Shown here: one piece after another, positions 21,796-34,219 of the stretch
Layout: each line of letters begins with the position of its first letter
Position numbering within the stretch: position 1 is the first letter of the stretch
Assembly (NCBI GenBank): GCA_033220425.1
Contig: CM065650.1
Span: 2,232,001 to 2,296,000 of the forward strand
Length of the DNA: 64,000 nt
Direction: 5' to 3'
Source: Lepraria neglecta
Taxonomy: Eukaryota; Ascomycota; Lecanoromycetes; Lecanorales; Stereocaulaceae
The notes under the pieces: generated by a model
What the model was told of the DNA's origin: nothing
Seen by the model: the letters and a program-made list of their open reading frames with translations, nothing else
The model's database searches: none
Translations under genes and position numbers: made by a program

Positions 21796-24294
21796 TCATC
21801 GGAATCGAAACGACTTTTGAGCCAATGGCGAGCTAGGTGGTGGAAAGGCTGCTCTAGCTGGCTCTCGGACTCGCCCGCCTCTAATGTTTGGGGTCGAACC
21901 CACGCAGATTCTGCACAGATGGACGTTGGGTAGTTTGTTCGGATCTTGAGGAAGGTTGAGGCAACCAACGTGCTGCCATTTCCTACATGACTCGCTTGAT
22001 TTGGTCAGCAGGGTCCTCCATAGTCTAATGCGTTTCAAGGCTTACCATTGAATCATGAGCCGTCCGTCATCGTGACAGCTCTCATAGACACATCGCACAC
22101 TATCGCTGCTAAGATTGCTGCGACCTGTGCTAGGTGTAGCAAGATCAGGGTCGGTGATAGTTGTTGGTGAGATGTTGCTGTACGGATCGTTGTATCGATT
22201 TCCGGGCGTCATAGATTCGCTCATGTAGTATGGTCCTCCCGAAGAGCCTTGTGAGGGGTATGGACGGCGTTGGTCAGGAATGACGTGTCTTGGACCAGGA
22301 AGTATTGATTGTCTGCTGGGTTTCTTTTGTGAGGACCGCGAGCGAATGATCTTCTTTAGCTCGGATTGGGCGTCTCCCTTGTCGTCATCAGAGTCGATGA
22401 CAGTCGAAGCCTCGCTCTCATCCTCCTCCCCAGCCACACCATTGTAAGAGGCCTGGGAGTGTTGTGAGCTGGACTGCATAAACAGATTGGACGGCCTTCG
22501 CTGATTCGTGGCTTCTGGGAGTGTACGTGCACTACTGCTCGAAGCTTTGGTGGATGCGTAAGATGATTTCTGGGAGTGTGATTTCGGATCAGTGGTGAAG
22601 CGTCCCACGGTTGGCAGTTTCTGCTTTGGACGAGGGTATGCGAAGGATTGCGGTTGGCTCATCACCATTCCAGCACTCGAGGAAGAACTGCTTTCGCTGT
22701 CATCGTCACTGTCTACCGCCATTCGCAAGGATGGTCTTGATTCGTCCATGACCCTGGTTTCTGTCTTGGCTCTTCCGCTGGCGTTGATGGTTAGAGTGAC
22801 AGAAGTCCTTTTATAAGCCTGTGACCCGTCTCCAGACATATGGAGGTTGGTCCTGCTGCGTTGCTTCTGGAGAGGGAGTTGACCAGCGCCACGACTCCCC
22901 TTTGACCTAGATGAATTCCGGCTCCTGGCACGTCTGCTGGCTAGCTCATCAATGTCTCCCTTCTTAGCACCATCAATCCCATCTTCACGCAACGTCTGGA
23001 GGGCAGCCTTCACTGCTGGAGAGTCGCCGCTTTCTGGCCCCCGTTTTCTCTTTGGCCTCCGAGCATTCTGCATTTCCATCTCTATCTGGGCATCTCGAAG
23101 CTGAAGCGCATATGGCTTTAGGATGTCGTCCTGGATTGTCTGGGAAGAGGGAGGCATGCTCGACGCCTCGGCTGCATGGCTCGGCGAGCTGAAGAGCAGG
23201 CTAGGGTTTACTGCATGCCCTCGTGAAGGTATCCGTGCCATGTTAACGGAGGTTGCGGTACGGCTTGGAGTGTCTGCATGGGTAGAAGTGGACGTAAAGG
23301 CGGCCATCCTATCGCTGCTAGTACCGAGCAGGTTGAAGCCTGGCGACGTTGGAAACTGTGTGGCATTCCCGAAGTCTTCAGCTGATGAAAATGGATCCAG
23401 ATTTTTCTGCATGCCAAAGGCCGTAAATGTATCATCCATAGAAAAGTCCATGTTCATGGTGTCGCCACCTTGTTCAGGATCCCAGAAAAGCTTGTGCTGC
23501 GGGTATACCGGTGCAGTAGCAGGACCAGACATTGGGAATCCAAACCCTTCCGGGGAAAATTGTAGTGCTTGAAATTGCTGCGGTGATTCTTCAACTCGAG
23601 ATGACGGGGCCTCAACATGGTCCGGTTGTGCAAAGCTAGGGAATGTCATCCTCTTTCCTTTATCCGCCGATTCTTTGACTAGCCTAGCTACTTGAGCTTG
23701 TTGTGCCTTTCGTCGTGACGCAGACGTGCTTGTAGGAGGTGGAGTCTGCATAGAGCCTGCTGAGTTCATGGATGCGGTAACATTCGTGTCTAGTGTGGGC
23801 TTTTGTGGTGTGGTTAACGGCTGGGTTGAATCGAAATGACTATGCTTTGACTCAGTGGTCAGGGAAGGGTTGGGAGAGGACGAGAGTTGACGTCCCGGCT
23901 CGACGGGAGATAATGGTATATTTGGGTTGGGTGACAAGTGGTGAACATGAGAGGCTATCTCAGCTTCGAGATCTTGCCCTGTAGAATGCCTCGAAGATTG
24001 TGTGGGAGTGTGTGTAGGTGTTGTGAAGCTCAGGCGGGTTGGAGTCTTGAAGTCCGGACTTGTGGCGGCCGGGAAGTTAGGAGTCCATGGCGAGAACGGA
24101 CCATGGGATCTTGAGTCTTGCTTGGGTGTTTGGAAGGAGTTCAAAAAGAAATTTGGAGATGTTGGCGTCCTGGTTGGTGTGGGAGGTTCACCGCTGGGGT
24201 AGCTGAAGCTGGGAATAATAACTACGTTAACAAGTGCATGTCGTAGAGGGTTTGCATGAGGGCTGTACCTGTAGACTAGCTGTTCAAAACTCAT
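21796..24294 (-). CDS. PHD-finger protein, largely disordered
   Basis: Probable nuclear chromatin reader. Three exons on the minus strand, 24294-24269, 24208-22046 and 21994-21796, 795 residues. I start at the ATG at 24294 (MSFEQLVY) because the longer open frame upstream has only a TTG. Intron 1 (60 bp, GTACAG..CCCAG, branch TTAAC) has no stop and reads through. The N-terminal two thirds are Ser/Pro/Thr-rich with PTPTRTPTSP and a basic RRPKRKRG stretch likely to be a nuclear signal. An acidic serine run (DSDDDSESSSSSS) follows. The C-terminal PHD finger spans the last intron: CVYESCHDDGRLMIQ joins CESCRKWQHVGC and ends HLCRICVG, giving the Cys4-His-Cys3 ligands. The acceptor at 21995 is chosen because it restores this motif. 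Confidence 0.8.
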
Positions 24295-25547
24295 AGCAAC
24301 GCAGGTAGTGGTAGGCAAGACGTTCCGAGGAGCCGCCAGGTTCAAATCAACTCTTGAGCACTCGGGACAGTTCCAGAACTGCAATGTAGAAATCCAACTC
24401 TTGCTATAGGTCTGAGAGCCTCGGAATAAAGCAGCTTGGTTGGAGGCTGGAGTAGGGAACGGCAATTTGATCGTTGGGTCGGTCCTTTGGTATGGGGGAA
24501 ATGAGTCGTCTGGCAGAAGTGAATGGCTTGGCTTGTAGGATTGACCGAGATTACGGAGTGCTGATTTTCTTATAATCGTAAGGAGAGTGGGGGCAACAGA
24601 GGCAAAGCGAGGAGGAGTGAAGTCGAAGCCCGAGAATTTCCTAGGAGATGAGGTCAAGATCTAGTACGAGTTGTTTGCTAGTTTGGGGACTATCTTACAG
24701 TAGAGAGGCAGAATTGTTCTGTCTACGAAAAAGAAATCATAGGATGCGTGAGTGTCATGCAATGCGGAGGAAGCCTCCTGCATGGAGATGTACATTAGTA
24801 GTTAGTTGGTAGCATTCCAGGACCAGAACAAGATTCGTTCGAAGGCGGGACGGCATGCTGAATTTCGCCTATCATATCGGCAATTCTGATCTACCAATGG
24901 TTCACTACGGTGCAATTCAGCTTCTTACTAGCCATGTGGGACTTTTCTTTTTCTTTTTTCTACAGGTCGTTCCGAGGCCTCGCTCTTTATTACCACATTC
25001 TGTATGTGGAATTTTCTGGTACAGAGGACCGCTGTTCTTTAGCCACATGCGTGATGGAGATCTGCCCGCATATGCTTCTGGAGATGGAGTGCCTTACAGT
25101 TCAAGACGGACAGCTCCTGCGAGAAATCTTCAGACTTCCCGTTTGAAAAGGACAATAGGAGACCTTATCACCCTCATACTCCTAGGCTTCAGCTCCTCTG
25201 GGAGTCATAATCCTGCTACCACTACCGTCAGATCCGCCCCGCTAATGTTGCTTGGGCCAGTCAAAGTGCAGAATTGACGTTCGCCTGTTAAGCGCCAACG
25301 CATTCCCCAGGATGCAGGGGTCTGAGATAGGGCAACCGCCTTGGCTGCGGGTTGCTATTTTGGGTTGTATGGCGGAGAGACATTAAAATTATCTCTTGAA
25401 AGTTGGTAGGTAGGATATTGTATACCTGCATCGATGTACAGAAGATGAAGAGCCGGCCGCCAGACGCTTAAAATAATGCACAGCATGTTTCGCCAAATAT
25501 ACATACAAAGAATGAAACAAGAATCATCCCAATTCTCATAAAAAGTT
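24295..25547. other. Intergenic region, no supported gene
   Basis: Holds the leader of the PHD gene and the 3' flank of the PIS1 gene. Plus-strand open frames at 24855-25277 and 24910-25146 lack any domain or signal and overlap in different frames. A pyrimidine-rich run lies near 24945. Confidence 0.45.
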
Positions 25548-26578
25548 TCACTTCTTCTTTGGCAGGCCCTGCTCCGCTCTCGCCGCCCTATCCCCTTCAG
25601 CAAGCCATTTACTGGCCTTCAGCAACTGCACCACGTTGAGGAATTGCTTCGCAGCCATCACCGGGAAGGAGACCCCAGCAATGACCCATGGCCAGAAGCT
25701 GTCCATCTTGTTCGCCCTTGCTAATTCCATAGCCCATGCACTGCCTGGTGTAGCGAACAATGTAGACGCGGGATGGGATGGATTGCCTGGCTGAGCTGAT
25801 GATCCAGGCGTTTTGTCGGTTGGGAGTAATGACGGGGAAAGCATGGGCGAGGAGAAGGAGAGGAGGTAAAGGGCGATAAAGAAGACTTCGTTGAATGCGC
25901 AAAAAACGAAGAGAACGATCTGTGACGCTGTTAAGAGCCTTATCTTCAGTCCGCAGAAAATATACGACGTACCTTGTTGGTGTAGTAGAGATGGAGAAGC
26001 TTGCTCCTGCTCTCATCCACCTTCTTATGGCTCTGTCCAGCGCCACCCATAGACAATGTGGCATACATGTGTATGTAGTGGCTCGCCAGATCCAGGCTAA
26101 TCAACCCTTGGAACAGTATTGCCCAGCGTGGGAATGCCGAACTTAGAAATACAAGTAGGCAGGCAGTCGTGCAGCGATCTGTGACCATGTCGAGTACTGC
26201 GCCGAACTGTGTGGATTGGTGGAAATAGCGCGCGGCATATCCATCAAGGGCGTCGAGTAGGCATGATACACTGTAGAGGAGGGAACAGGTTCTTGGGTGG
26301 AGAGGCATGTAGTAGAGGGAGGCGAGGGCAAGGACGATACGGGAGTAGCCTATCACGATTGGGTGAACCCGTGTTCTCTAAAATCAGCAGGTTTGTTGTT
26401 ACACACCTATGATGTTCGGATAGAAGAGGAATATGTTCTCTGAGGTTTCTGGTCTCATAGTGGAGCTTCTTGGGTGGACGGAGCCATTCGCATGGCCGTT
26501 CATTTTTGGCTTCTCTGGGACTTGTTCTGCAGTTGCTGCCGCTTGTCTCCTTGTCCTCACGCCAGGTGAATCCGTCAT
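25548..26578 (-). CDS. PIS1: Phosphatidylinositol synthase (CDP-diacylglycerol-inositol 3-phosphatidyltransferase)
   Basis: Makes phosphatidylinositol from CDP-diacylglycerol and myo-inositol in the ER membrane. Three exons on the minus strand, 26578-26407, 26349-25973 and 25919-25548, with introns GTGTGT..GATAG and GTACGT..CACAG, 306 residues. The CDP-alcohol phosphotransferase signature is complete in exon 2 near residues 90-115: DGYAAR, eight residues, G, AVL, D, MVT, D. NIFLFYPNIIGYSRIVLALAS precedes it as in other PIS proteins, and KLLHLYYTNK lies between later membrane spans. It is longer than the 220-residue yeast enzyme because of a 50-residue soluble N-terminus and a Ser/Pro-rich loop in exon 3. 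It is divergent from THI4. Confidence 0.92.
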
Positions 26579-27341
26579 GATTTGTGTTGAGTTTGGCCAC
26601 AGTTTCCTCAAGCGGAGGCTCGTGCCACCTCTTTTTAGTCCCAAGGCGTGTGATTTACCTGCTTCCTGTGTATGTTCGTCCGAAGTGTTTACTTATCGCA
26701 GATAGGCCAGTCCTTGGTGTACGGATAAGCTCGGGAGCTCTCTCGCTGGGGATCGGAGGATATGAAGGTGTAGATGTAGGCCTGGACCTAATCCCTCGGC
26801 GACTGGTGCCTTGATAACGAAGAGGAGAATCTGTTGGTGCCTTGGTCCCTATGACGAGCCTAGATCGCTGCAGTGTTGCGATAAGGCGTTCTCCGGCCAA
26901 ATCTCAACCCGATTAGAGCAAAGAATTCGTGATGATGCTAGTGATCAGGAGAAACAGTAAGTCTGGTTCTCGGTGTCGCAGAATCAGTAATGATAGTGGA
27001 TACAGACGAGAAGGGAACAGGGAGCTGACTGGAAAATAATATTGTCTTGGCAGTCATTTCCGATGGATCTGCCAGCGATCTTACTCCGCCGCTAAAATCG
27101 CTTCCGCGGCTCTCCGCCAAGCCCCGCACTTATATAAACGGTCCCTATTCACCCCACCAAACTTCTCTGAACAACTACAAGTCACTCAGCAATTATCTAA
27201 GCACAACATCATCAAACTTATCAAGCTCAAGTGCTATCAATCTCGTGATATCTACCATCCTCCTCAATGCATGATTACAAGCTAACATTCTTTTGTAGAC
27301 GTACAACCAAGGTACAGAACGCCTCCGCAGAGACGGAAAAC
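26579..27341. promoter_or_regulatory. Divergent promoter region PIS1 / THI4
   Basis: A TATATAAAC box at about 27129 lies on the THI4 side. A probable leader intron ends with CTAACATTCTTTTGTAG at 27299, followed by leader exon sequence with a CAAG/GTACAG donor at 27312. No coding gene is supported in between. Confidence 0.5.
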
Positions 27342-27389
27342 ATGGCCATCCAACGCCTGGTTAATCCAACAATGATCAAGGTATCGTGA
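27342..27389 (+). CDS. Upstream ORF in the THI4 leader
   Basis: ATG at 27342 opens 15 codons (MAIQRLVNPTMIKVS) closed by TGA at 27387. A CAAG/GTATCG donor lies within it at 27381. If spliced from there to the acceptor at 27586, this ATG is in frame with the main THI4 ATG at 27599 and adds an N-terminal extension. If not spliced, it ends as a short ORF. If the donor at 27312 is used, it is removed altogether. Confidence 0.55.
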   Translation: MAIQRLVNPTMIKVS

Positions 27390-27398
27390 TAATCTGGT

Positions 27399-27548
27399 GC
27401 ATGAGCCGGTGTTCGAGCTCCAAGACTGCAGATATTGGCATCCACCTTTTCTAGAATACGAGAAGAGATGCCAATGCTCAGACTCGGAGCTCGATCTGAG
27501 AAATACGGTCATAACTTGATCTGGATAATACCAGCGCAAGGATCATGC
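27399..27548 (+). promoter_or_regulatory. TPP riboswitch (THI element) in the THI4 leader intron
   Basis: The aptamer core CTGAGAAATACGG (27497-27509) and TGATCTGGATAATACCAGCG (27517-27536) match the universal TPP-binding sequence, followed by AAGGATCATGC as in fungal examples. P1 is formed by GCATGA at 27399 and TCATGC at 27543. P3 is extended, with GAGCTC at 27415 pairing with GAGCTC at 27490, and an inner stem TTGGCATC/GATGCCAA. Donors at 27312 and 27381 and an acceptor CTAACATAG at 27586 place it in a leader intron. In Neurospora the same element controls alternative splicing of thiamine genes; the same mechanism is inferred here. Confidence 0.92.
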
Positions 27549-27598
27549 TTTCCATCCCTATTCCTCCACTGCACCTCCTAACATAGCATAGATCGGTC

Positions 27599-28635
<1,037 letters not shown>

Positions 28636-29762
28636 ACGTTCTCCCGCCAGAAAGCCGACTGATATTTTAGCGGAACTGGCGAACGTTGGGGTTGGAGAAG
28701 CTGGATGTGGACGAGAGCATGGATACATGGCTTTGCAGCTCACTGTCATTACCATCTATAATAAAGAGCAAACAGCAACTGCGCAATGGAGTGATCCGTA
28801 ATGCCGGTAATTGCTATTCTGTCTGGTCTACCGAATGTTCTAGGCCAACGCCAAAATGCGCCCCGCAAAAGGTGCCGCTAGCTTATTCTCCTAGTCCATT
28901 TGCTGATCACGCCATTGCCCACCGTTGGTCGAGTCTTTAGAAAACGTGCCGTCATTATTGATGGTGAATAGACCAATGATGCCTTTGCAGCCTTTGTAGC
29001 TTTGGCGCAGGGTCTCCGTTGAGCCGTGGTTCATGTTGGTCATGTTGGTCATGTTGGGCATGTTGGGGGACAATTGCCACCATTACACTGGAACTCCACC
29101 AAGCTCTTAGCAACAGATTTCCGATTTCAACTGCTCGACGTAAGTCAACAGCTTTCCTTCACCGATTGAAACAGTAGTTCTATCACTACGTAAGTCTCAA
29201 GCTCCACTGCTGATTGTGTGCGCCGAAAGGCGAGTACCTATTCGTTTCTGAGTACCCCTCAACATATTCTTCGTGTTCGCTCCATGTTTCTCTTTCCGTC
29301 ATAGTTTTCTAGCCATCGAGACGGAAGATCCTCCCGTCACCAGTCATGGACCACACCCTTTCTTAGATCCAGGAATATGGCTTTGCCTTCTTAGGACCAG
29401 CCGATGAATACGATCCACGTGTCGGGCTTCATGGTTGAGGTGAACACGAAAAGCTTACCCGAGAGCTTCACTAGCAGTAGCTTAGCAGGTAATAGCTCCG
29501 GAAGCCTTACTGACGATTGGCCTATCAGTGTTTAGTCTTTCGTCATCATCAACATTTTTCTTTTCCATTGCGCGCGGGGTCATCGAAATGGCGCAACCCC
29601 ACAGAGGAATAAATACTGGGGCTCGGCCTCTGCTGCTGGGTGCAAATCACTGCGTCTCTCGTTTACGCATACTATCGTTGACTGTCGCTATTCATTCGCA
29701 CACACATAATAATAATAATACAGACACAAAATAACAACAAAATAACATCGTCTATACTCAAC
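28636..29762. other. Intergenic region with a 9-bp microrepeat
   Basis: No firm gene. At about 29032-29064 the unit CATGTTGGT recurs four times with small changes. Read on the minus strand it makes the Asn-Met-Thr-rich start of a 60-codon open frame (29073-28891) without other support. The last 150 bp form the PIR gene promoter, with AATAAATA at about 29609 and an AATAATAATAATA leader run. Confidence 0.45.
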
Positions 29763-30782
29763 ATGGCGAGACTCATATACACCTCGATTCTCCTCTTCGC
29801 ATCTCTCTGTATAGCTCTTCCTCAGGTTTCCCAAGCAGGCGATGGCCAGCCCCAAGGTGCAACCGGCGTCTCTCAGATCTCCGACGGTCAAGTGCAAGCA
29901 CCTACCACTGCCCCAGTGAAGCAAATCAGTGATGGACAAGTCCAAGCACCCACAACAGCTCCAGTCAAGCAGATCTCTGACGGCCAGATTCAAGCACCCA
30001 CCACCGCCCCTGTCAAACAAATCTCAGATGGCCAAATCCAAGCGCCCACTACAGCCCCCGTCAAGCAAATCAGCGACGGCCAAATCCAAGCACCTACCAC
30101 CGCCCCCGTCAAGCAGATCAGCGATGGCCAAATCCAGGCTCCCACTACAGCCCCTGTCAAGCAAATCAGTGATGGACAAGTCCAAACACCCACCACCGCC
30201 CCCGTCAAGCAGATCAGCGACGGCCAGATCCAAGCTCCCACTACAGCCCCTGTCAAGCAAATCAGCGACGGCCAAATCCAAGCACCTACCACCGCCCCCG
30301 TCAAGCAAATCAGCGACGGCCAGATCCAAGCTCCCACTACCGCCCCTGTCAAGCAAATCAGCGACGGCCAGATCCAAGCACCTACCACCGCCCCCGTCAA
30401 GCAAATCAGCGACGGCCAGATCCAAGCTCCCACTACCGCCCCTGTCAAGCAAATCAGCGACGGCCAGATCCAAGCTCCCACTACAGCCCCTGTCAAGCAA
30501 ATCAGCGACGGCCAGATCCAAGCACCTACCACCGCCCCCGTCAAGCAAATCAGCGACGGCCAGATCCAAGCTCCCACTACAGCCCCAGTCAAGCAAATCA
30601 GCGATGGCCAAGTGCAAGCACCCACAACAGCACCCGTCTCCCAGATCACAGATGGCCAAGTGCAAGCACAGACTTCAGCACCAGCACCTGCAACCTTTAC
30701 TGGTGCCGCCGCTCCCGTTGCCTGGAACCAAGAAGTTCTTGTTGCGGCTGTTGGTGCTGCTGCTGGGTTCGCTTTGTTGTGA
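29763..30782 (+). CDS. PIR-repeat cell-wall protein with GPI-like C-terminus
   Basis: Structural wall protein. A single exon of 339 residues. The signal peptide is [20 protein letters not shown]. From residue 37 there are 17 head-to-tail copies of a 16-residue unit, [16 protein letters not shown], containing the PIR core Q-[IV]-x-D-G-Q-[IV]-Q whose Gln is ester-linked to beta-1,3-glucan in yeast. A degenerate copy ([10 protein letters not shown]) precedes them. The protein then ends [29 protein letters not shown], a small-residue stretch plus hydrophobic tail like a GPI signal. The four-cysteine C-terminal domain of classical Pir proteins is absent, and the only Cys is in the signal peptide. 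Repeats 3-6 and 8-15 are identical in protein sequence and nearly so in DNA. Confidence 0.9.
   Translation: MARLIYTSILLFASLCIALPQVSQAGDGQPQGATGVSQISDGQVQAPTTAPVKQISDGQVQAPTTAPVKQISDGQIQAPTTAPVKQISDGQIQAPTTAPVKQISDGQIQAPTTAPVKQISDGQIQAPTTAPVKQISDGQVQTPTTAPVKQISDGQIQAPTTAPVKQISDGQIQAPTTAPVKQISDGQIQAPTTAPVKQISDGQIQAPTTAPVKQISDGQIQAPTTAPVKQISDGQIQAPTTAPVKQISDGQIQAPTTAPVKQISDGQIQAPTTAPVKQISDGQVQAPTTAPVSQITDGQVQAQTSAPAPATFTGAAAPVAWNQEVLVAAVGAAAGFALL
29871..30686 (+). repeat. 17 tandem 48-bp repeats coding the PIR units
   Basis: Seventeen 48-bp units in one frame. Neighbouring units often differ only at third positions (CCC/CCT, AAG/AAA), and two unit variants alternate in part of the array. This suggests expansion by unequal crossing-over of multi-unit blocks. 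Confidence 0.95.
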
Positions 30783-31300
30783 GAAGCTCGTTGATATGAA
30801 GACATGAAGTTGGAATGTTGTCAAAAATGGGAGAATGCCATGATTTGAAACGGTTTATGCATCTTTCTTAGTGTAACATTGGCGCATGAAGTGAAGAGGA
30901 TAATGAGGGCGAGGGATTATGTATACAGTGGTAATACTCCTCGGAGGGTTAATGATAATCTGTGAAAAGTCGGCAGACGGTGTTGCATACAAGAGCAAAT
31001 CTCGAATTCACAATTGAATATTCTCGTCCCTTGTGCTTTTGTCTCATTGTCACGACTGATTTGTAGATGGTTTATGTACGACTGATCTGCTAGAGCCCAT
31101 GGGTCCCCCGTAGCGCCTTAGACTTCCGCTGTCACGGAGTGTCATTGTTGACTTGGCTTTGCAGACCAAGGTACGATCGTCTATTCAAATGTCGAGTCCA
31201 AAAACATGATTTCGCGACATGGCAAGATGTTCAGTGCAGTTCACTCTCCACAATACTCGGGGGTCTCTTAAACCTCTCTCGAACTCGGCGGTTCAGCACC
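30783..31300. other. Convergent 3' region of PIR and CFEM genes
   Basis: Contains both 3' ends. No further gene or structured repeat seen. Confidence 0.5.
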
Positions 31301-32369
31301 TTAATGTAACTTTCCCACATCACGTATAATACCATCCACAGGCCCATTATGGACAGCCATACCTGGTGCTCCTTTATCCTCCATTCCACCGGTATCGTGC
31401 GCAATGTGCGTGACCGTCGCTCCTCCCTTCTCGGCCGTATCACCAGTATTATGAGAACTATTGCCCACCCCTGCAACGTTTCCTGAATGAAATGCGCGTG
31501 AGAATTGCTTGTGTCGCATGTGACGTAGGATCAGGAAGGTGAAGAGCGCTGTTGAAATTACTGCGAAGGGTATGCCGAGCCCGATACCTATTTTTGCGCT
31601 GGAGGTCAAGGATTGTGAGGGCTGTGGGATTGGTGTGGGTGTTGTGGAGTCGATGATGACGGTTGGGGTCGTGGAGGAAGAGCTTGAGGTCGAGGAAGTG
31701 GAGGATGAGGTGGTGATTGATCGGGCAGACGGGGAGGCTGATAGAGTGTAGGACGGGGTTGGAATTGATGGGGCAGAGGAGGCTGATTGAGACGAAGTAG
31801 ACGATGATATTGAGGGGGAGGATGCGAAAGAGCTTGAGCTGGAGGTGGAAGTGCTAAGAGTCACATTTTCAGCCAGAGTAGTCTAGTCAGGAAGTCTTTC
31901 ACGTACGATGAGCTTGCCGCGGCTGAGCCTGGAGCTGAAGGGCCGGAACAGCTTGCGGCAGAAGCTATTTGGACGTTCACCCTGTCGATGCCATACATCA
32001 GCACATGAACTCTTGTTTTTGTTAGAAAGATCTTTGATGGTAGACTCACGTATCACAAAGCTGTTGCAGAGTTTGCAGCGATTCTATGCACTCCCATTAG
32101 CAGGTTAATAACAAGTAATGGTGCCATCTTACGTTGCTGGTCGGACGGCGAGCATGCTTCGGATATGCAGCAGCTGACGCTTGCGATGAAGTCCTTGTCG
32201 GAGCATATGCATTGGACGCCAAGGTTGCATTGAGTAGGAGGGGTCCCTGCACAAGGGTTCTATCCACTGGGTCAGTACTTTCATACTTTCATGAAGGAAC
32301 TTTCAGAAGAGTGCGTACCGCACAACTAGGCAGACCGGAGACAGTCTGCAGCTGAGGCATGGCCGTCAT
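31301..32369 (-). CDS. CFEM-domain membrane protein
   Basis: Surface protein with an eight-cysteine CFEM domain, a family that binds haem or takes part in adhesion and virulence. Five exons on the minus strand: 32369-32319, 32259-32133, 32083-32050, 31981-31907 and 31838-31301; together 274 residues in one frame. CFEM: LPSCANPCAGTPPTQC, GVQCICSDKDF, VSCCISEACSPSDQ, with the Asp after CIC that ligates haem in characterised members. A Ser/Thr-rich stalk of about 90 residues follows, then one membrane span (IGIGLGIPFAVISTALFTFLI) and a basic cytosolic tail starting RHMRHKQ. The modelled start has no signal peptide. A further 5' exon is likely; MASFLSRLSICCPCILG at about 32631-32580 is a candidate whose phase I could not match. 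Confidence 0.75.
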
Positions 32370-34219
32370 TTCCTGATAATTCTGTGTTAGGAAGCACGAC
32401 AGAGGACAAACGTGATTAATAGCGGAATGAAGCTTCAAGTAGCAGAAAACAATGCGTAGCCTTGTACTTGCCAAGAATGCAAGGACAACAAATTGATAGT
32501 CTCGATAAGAAAGATGCCATGATTGGTCGAATAGTGGACTGCCCGATATGCAAGCTGCTTTGCTCGCCCCCCAATTTGAGGCTGGACAGGGACACGCTCG
32601 GAATCAGTCTTGATGAAGGAAAGTACAGCAACTAGTTGTGCTCCTCTTAGCTTGATTTCAGACCTGTCTCCAAATGGCAGTAGTAGCCAAGCTATTCTCG
32701 ACGCCAGTTATTGTATTCCTAGTCACTTCATGCATGCTGTTTTACATACGTTTTAATCAACGGTTTGCGACCCTTTTGCGCACTCCTGGGAGCTAAGACG
32801 TGATGAGGCGGGTGAACTTTGCCGCACGTTCTCTCCGCCGCCAATGGAGATACCGGGCTGTCTCATCTTAACGAGAAGGGAATTGACTTTTAGTCATAAA
32901 CAGAATCTTCGTATGGGTCAGGTCGGTAGTGGGTATGGTTGAGTTACTTTGTTGCGAAGCTCGGAACGCGCTTTCCACACATGACGTTGGGTTTCGGGTG
33001 TCAAGTTTCCAGGCATAGTGACAGGGCCCAGATAGGCTGGATTGGCTGCTAAACTAGACTGGCTCCAAGGGGCAATCGGGACCCGCTAAGTGGTCTAACG
33101 CAACGCCCAGCTGGAGAACCAACCTCCTCACTGATCACTCGTGTTGTCGGGGAAGTGGAATGTCAATCGCTGTTCGCTGCCAATCGAGATTGTCTATCAG
33201 GCTTACTTCCACAATCAAACGGCCCAATGGAAGATGATTCTAATTCCTCCCATCATCACCGAATCAAGGAATCCAAAAGGAACGACAGAGGCTTGGATTA
33301 TGAGTGTCGGCCGTCCTTTGTCCAATATGAACCCTACTTGCACTATCCAGTAGTGACGAACAGAACCTGGATTGGCTACTGAAAGCGTTGTAGAAGAATC
33401 ACGTTAAAGCGCAGCCTTATTCTGGCTTTTAGTCTTTAATCAACAGAAATATAAGCAATACATTTCTTGACAATTCAAATCTGTGCGTCTTTTTTCTTTC
33501 ATATTCGATCCTGATACTTCGAGTCTGATGCAAATGTAAAGTCCGTGATCTCCGCCGAACAAGGCCGCCTCTGTTTGTAGAAGTACGCGCTTGTCGTCAT
33601 TCCATCAGTACTCGATACTTTCTAGGGTTGATGCAGGGACCAGCGTCAAATAACGACCTCTCAATTTCCCACTCTACATATTGCAGGCTGTAGCCATTCA
33701 AGCCTGTCTCCTCAAGCCGAATTGGGTAAATCCCAGAGAAGAAAGCTGCGCCTTGAACACAACTACTCAACCTTCTCCAATGTCCATACCACATTCCGAT
33801 CTCGAGGAACCGATCTGTGTGCCTTCGCGATTGAGAGAGGTTGATGTCTGCAGCCACTTCGAGACACCAGAACACAGAATAATTCGAAGATATGGGAAGG
33901 TGTAGTGAGTAGGGTAGTCCATGATGCATAATAGAGGACGCCAATGGAGGATTAGCGCTTTTGGCGCTTTGGAAACACTACGAGATCTGGGTTTGTTGAT
34001 GTCCCGTGCCGTACAAGCAGCCTTGAACGACTTAGGCGGGCCGTAGACCAACGTAAGTCTAAGAGATAGGCGGGATATTGACCTAAGATGTCCAGATACC
34101 GTCTCTTTGTCTCCAGCTTAGCAGTTCCGCCACTTGAAATCTCTATATAAAGCATCATCAAGCCGGTGTTGAATTCTTGCACACATTTAACTCACGAAAA
34201 TTGCAAGACTTAACAACTA
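32370..34219. other. Long intergenic region, weak open frames only
   Basis: A minus-strand frame at 33944-33597 (115 codons, with YVEWEIERSLFDAGPCINPRKY) has somewhat protein-like composition and could be the last exon of an unrecognised gene. Another minus frame at 34182-33952 overlaps its start. Neither has a domain. TATATAAAG at about 34144 precedes the secreted-protein gene by some 75 bp. Confidence 0.35.

Noticed and set aside
21885-21910. GGTTCGA tRNA B-box-like sequence on the minus strand
   Set aside because: It lies in the coding end of the PHD gene (STPNIRGG); no acceptor stem or A box around it.
24295-24657. N-terminal extension of the PHD protein from a TTG
   Set aside because: No ATG. 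The ATG at 24294 with a short first exon and a good intron gives a normal start.
29871-30686. Regular repeats that might look like a CRISPR array
   Set aside because: Coding tandem repeats without unique spacers in a eukaryotic gene.
29929-30807. Long open frames in the other plus-strand frame and on the minus strand across the PIR array
   Set aside because: Periodic 48-bp repeats keep all frames open. Only one frame has a signal peptide and the PIR consensus.
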